A model generated the notes under the pieces. That model did not search any database. It was not told the DNA's origin and worked only from the letters and a program-made list of their open reading frames with translations. Both the position numbers and the translations under genes were made by a program. DNA of 9,122 nucleotides from Anaerolineales bacterium (GTDB taxonomy: Bacteria > Chloroflexota > Anaerolineae > Anaerolineales > E44-bin32): assembly GCA_011772595.1 (NCBI GenBank), contig WVZH01000410.1, positions 64,763 through 73,884 on the forward strand, read 5' to 3'. Positions within the stretch are counted from its first letter, which is position 1. Every line of letters begins with the position of its first letter. This document shows, in pieces, positions 6,709 to 9,122 of the stretch.

Positions 6709-7222
6709 TCTCACCTCCTTAGACAGGTCAATTGAGTTTTTCGGTAGGCATCACGCCACTTTGTTGGCGAGATCACTACTCTCGATCGGACTCTGAAGGC
6801 ACGCGACCTCACACGGTGCACCAAACACCCGCTAGCAGGTGGATGTGAAGGGGTTGGTTTCATGAGCGATGAAATATGCTTGCTTGTATGCCCCACGCGA
6901 AGAGGCGTGGACATTTCCTCGTGAGTCACTACGAACCACGCACGTATCCTGACAAGTATTGGGACGCTGGTAAAAATCTAGGTCAGGTAATGTGACGGAG
7001 TTACGTGTTGAAAACAACTGAATCTCCTCGGTGAGATACTCGCAATTGCCAGAATGCTGTCAACGTGAATACTGAAAAAGATCTGCGCAATCGATGGTCA
7101 CACGGTGGACACTGCGGCAGATAGTTAGATTTTGTAATGTAGCTTTACACACATCCGCATCGCGAAAGTGTGAAAAAATGTCGCAAAAATGTCCTCATTT
7201 CGTTTGGGACAAGGGAGAATCC
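6709..7222. other. Non-coding or unrecognised stretch between the cytochrome and kinase genes
   Basis: No convincing gene was found. Frames of up to about 70 codons exist, but they have low-complexity or Arg/Ser/His-rich products with no recognisable motif and no ribosome binding site. A small hairpin CCACGC-GAAGAG-GCGTGG lies at about 6893-6910. A TGTAA-N7-TTACA inverted repeat lies at about 7134-7150. An A-rich patch with two similar AAAAATGTC steps is at about 7173-7193. No tRNA cloverleaf or mobile-element end was seen. Confidence 0.5.
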
Positions 7223-7252
7223 TTGAATTGATGCTAAAATGGGTAATATAAA
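7223..7252 (+). promoter_or_regulatory. Candidate promoter of the histidine kinase-response regulator pair
   Basis: TTGAAT (7223-7228), an 18-bp spacer, then TATAAA (7247-7252), in an AT-rich patch. It matches four and five of six consensus bases. The transcript would start near 7259 and carry a leader of about 130 nt. A second, weaker candidate nearer the gene is the extended -10 TGGTATAGC at 7341-7349, which lacks a -35 box. Confidence 0.45.
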
Positions 7253-7258
7253 TAAGAA

Positions 7259-7387
7259 TTGGGAAGGTGACGGGGTGGCACAACACTGCAAGCGATGGAT
7301 ATTTCACCCGGGCTGCCCGAGTGTCCTTGAGGGGTGGGATTGGTATAGCAGAATGATCGAAACGAACCGAAGGAGGCCGAAAACTTC
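7259..7387 (+). promoter_or_regulatory. Predicted 5' leader of the kinase mRNA with competing helices
   Basis: CACCC (7305-7309) can pair with GGGTG at 7273-7277 or with a second GGGTG at 7332-7336, but not both. ACACT (7283-7287) can pair with AGTGT (7320-7324), crossing the first option. It matches no riboswitch class I recognise. The ribosome binding site AGGAGG (7371-7376) is outside these helices. Confidence 0.25.
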
Positions 7388-8455
7388 ATGAATTCCTCCG
7401 GTCGTGAGAAGCTCAACAGGGTCAACCTGATTCGCTTTGTGCTTCCCATTGCGCTATTCTTGATCGTCCTGTCTTATGAAACCTGGGAGCATCTTTTGCT
7501 CACGGGGAACTTCAGCTTGGATGTACATTACACCTCCGAAATCCTGTTCTTCGGTACTCTGGGTCCATTGGCTGTATTCGCTGTTCTCTCTTACACCGTT
7601 GGTCTGCTCAGAAGGCAAGTACTGGCCGCAGAGGAGTTGGAGGCTCTCAACCAGAACCTTGAGATAAAGGTCGCCGAGAGGACGCAAACATTAGCCGAGC
7701 GCAACGCAGAGCTTGCCAGAGCAAACAAGGATCTTAAGCAACTAGACCAACTGAAATCAGACTTCGTCGCTCTTGTGAGCCATGAGCTGCGAGGACCTCT
7801 GACTACGTTGAACGGAGGAATTGAACTAGCGCTCCAGACCTCCGAGCACATCATGCCGGAAGCACGACGTGTGCTCGAAGTAATGGGTCGAGAGAGTCAA
7901 CGTTTGATGAACTTTGTTCAGACGATCTTAGATGTATCGAAACTGGAGGCAGGAAAGTTGGAATTCAACCCTGGTGTGGTAGCGATTCGACCGTTGCTTC
8001 AGAGCATCGTGGATATCCTCTGGCCAGGTGGTGAAAGGGAGGTTCGTTGGGATGTTCCGAAGGACCTTCCGCTGGTTTGGGCTGATGAGATTTTTCTTGA
8101 ACAAATCATGTGTAACCTGCTCACGAACGCTGATAAGTATTCCCCTTCCGACATGCCTGTGGAGATCACGAGCACACCTCGTGATGGTTTCATGGAGATT
8201 ACGATCGTGGATTACGGACCAGGGATCCCTGCTAATGTGCAGGACATGATCTTCGGACGATTCATACGCCTCGAAGGGGGCGAACGCATTAACTCCAAGG
8301 GGTGGGGTTTGGGATTGTATTTCTCTCGTGCGCTGACAGAAGCCCAAGGAGGGCGCTTGGAGGTTCGATCGCCGGTACACGAGAAGGGCGCACAAGCTGG
8401 TTCAGCTTTCAAAGTGAGTCTCCCCCTGGCTGAGGAAGTGCCGAACGATGCCTGA
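7388..8455 (+). CDS. Membrane sensor histidine kinase (HisKA/HATPase_c)
   Basis: A 355-residue sensor of a two-component system. Two transmembrane segments (about 15-31 and 51-74) enclose an outside loop of only about 20 residues. A charged helical, probably coiled-coil linker (about 75-122, AAEELEALNQNLEIKVAERT) connects to the HisKA domain, with phosphoacceptor His132 in SHELRGPL. The ATP-binding domain shows the N-box Asn243/Asn247 (CNLLTNADKYS), the G1 box DYGPGI (275-280), an F-like box IFGRF (288-292) and the G2 box GWGLGL (305-310). All key residues are present, so it should be active. With so small an outside loop, the signal is probably sensed within the membrane or by an unseen partner. 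The start at 7388 has AGGAGG 11 nt upstream, a slightly long spacing. The 3' end overlaps the response regulator by 8 nt. The signal is unknown. Confidence 0.93.
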   Translation: MNSSGREKLNRVNLIRFVLPIALFLIVLSYETWEHLLLTGNFSLDVHYTSEILFFGTLGPLAVFAVLSYTVGLLRRQVLAAEELEALNQNLEIKVAERTQTLAERNAELARANKDLKQLDQLKSDFVALVSHELRGPLTTLNGGIELALQTSEHIMPEARRVLEVMGRESQRLMNFVQTILDVSKLEAGKLEFNPGVVAIRPLLQSIVDILWPGGEREVRWDVPKDLPLVWADEIFLEQIMCNLLTNADKYSPSDMPVEITSTPRDGFMEITIVDYGPGIPANVQDMIFGRFIRLEGGERINSKGWGLGLYFSRALTEAQGGRLEVRSPVHEKGAQAGSAFKVSLPLAEEVPNDA

Positions 8456-9122
8456 GATCCTGCTCATCGACGATGATGAGAGCTTAGTAGAGCTCTTACG
8501 TACCTACTTGACAAAACAGGGTTACAACGTTGCTGTCGCCGGTGATGGCAAAGAGGGTTTGCGGGTTCTCTATGACCGGCACCCCGATCTCGTCGTGCTC
8601 GACGTGACCATGCCGCGGCGCGATGGGTGGGAGACCCTCGAGCGTATCCGCGAGGTAAGTTCAGTGCCGGTTGTCATGCTCTCGGCTAGAGATGCTGAGG
8701 TGGACATCTTGCATGGCTTCTCACTCGGCGCAGATAATTATGTGACCAAGCCTTTCTCCTTTGCACAACTTGCAGCGCGCATTAATGCCATCCTGACAAG
8801 GGAAAGTGAGAGGACAGGGAGAGACAAGGACGTAATTCGGGAGGGCGACCTTACGTTGGACATGCGCAGTCGCCGAGTCTGGAGGGGCGATGAGCGCATC
8901 GCACTGACACCCACTGAATTCAATCTGCTTTCTTCCCTGATGCTCCGGGTTGGTGAGGTTATCCCCCCCGAGGACCTGGTGCGTCAGGTTTGGGGACCTC
9001 AGTACGCAGGTGAAGTCGGACACGTGCGCAGATACATCTGGCACCTGCGTCGCAAGATCGAGCCAGATCCTGAAAACCCGCAGTACTTACACAACGAGCG
9101 TGGCTTCGGTTACCGCTTCCAG
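8448..9122 (+). CDS. OmpR/PhoB-family DNA-binding response regulator (3' end cut by window)
   Basis: Starts at the ATG at 8448 inside the last codons of the kinase gene and stays open for exactly 225 codons to the window edge. The receiver domain (1-118) has the acidic pair Asp9-Asp10, phosphoacceptor Asp52 (VVLDVTMP), Ser79 (MLSARD) and Lys101 (VTKPF). A winged-helix transcriptional domain (about 128-225) follows, with LTPTEFNLL (153-161), the recognition-helix region HVRRYIWHLRRKIE (192-205) and the closing hairpin RGFGYRF (218-224). OmpR-family proteins usually end within a few residues of GYRF, so the gene is close to complete. GAGGA lies 11 nt upstream. The overlap of both frames implies coupled translation and a cognate kinase-regulator pair. 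Target genes cannot be told from the sequence. Confidence 0.96.
   Translation, partial: MPEILLIDDDESLVELLRTYLTKQGYNVAVAGDGKEGLRVLYDRHPDLVVLDVTMPRRDGWETLERIREVSSVPVVMLSARDAEVDILHGFSLGADNYVTKPFSFAQLAARINAILTRESERTGRDKDVIREGDLTLDMRSRRVWRGDERIALTPTEFNLLSSLMLRVGEVIPPEDLVRQVWGPQYAGEVGHVRRYIWHLRRKIEPDPENPQYLHNERGFGYRFQ

Noticed and set aside
6706..6725. TCACCTCCTTAG on the plus strand resembles the 3' end of 16S rRNA.
   Set aside because: The flanking bases do not match the conserved 16S 3' region. The signal is explained as a Shine-Dalgarno sequence read on the minus strand.
6711..6929. A 72-codon minus-strand open frame in the gap before the kinase.
   Set aside because: Its product is rich in Arg, Ser and His with no recognisable motif, and it has no ribosome binding site.
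6869..6952. A 27-codon plus-strand frame (MKYACLYAPREEAWTF and on) with protein-like composition.
   Set aside because: It is very short, has no good ribosome binding site and extends into nothing recognisable. It could be chance or a remnant.

Overview
The window looks like a chromosomal stretch of a bacterium, most likely of the phylum Chloroflexota (Anaerolineae-like). This is an inference. It rests on a YvcK/CofD-type protein with two N-terminal membrane segments, an archaeal-type phosphoglycerate mutase, an orphan MalK/UgpC-type ATPase, and a lipid-anchored multiheme protein with CKECHGWDY motifs. No rRNA, tRNA, insertion sequence, CRISPR array or phage gene was seen.

Left part (1-1411). 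On the minus strand are the first 27 codons of a 2,3-bisphosphoglycerate-independent phosphoglycerate mutase (apgM type), a strong hairpin terminator, and a complete sugar-type ABC transporter ATPase whose promoter lies near 1306-1333. A divergent, very good extended -10 promoter at 1376-1404 drives the rightward genes and appears to start yvcK at a leaderless GTG.

Middle (1412-5127). On the plus strand run yvcK, gap (NAD-type glyceraldehyde-3-phosphate dehydrogenase) and pgk (phosphoglycerate kinase). The first two are 23 nt apart; gap and pgk are 57 nt apart with a GC-rich hairpin between them. A 13-bp perfect terminator hairpin closes the unit. With apgM, the window encodes three consecutive steps of lower glycolysis/gluconeogenesis plus a protein linked to gluconeogenic growth.

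Right-middle (5133-6708). Convergent on the minus strand is a 496-residue lipoprotein with four CxxCH heme-binding motifs, built from two tandem diheme units with an exact 225-residue (675-bp) period. A possible 31-codon leader ORF with a perfect Shine-Dalgarno sequence overlaps its start.

Right end (6709-9122). About 680 bp without a convincing gene leads to a two-component pair: a two-TM histidine kinase and an OmpR-family response regulator. Their reading frames overlap by 8 nt, and the regulator runs off the window almost complete. The kinase is divergent from the cytochrome gene; any regulatory link between them is conjecture.
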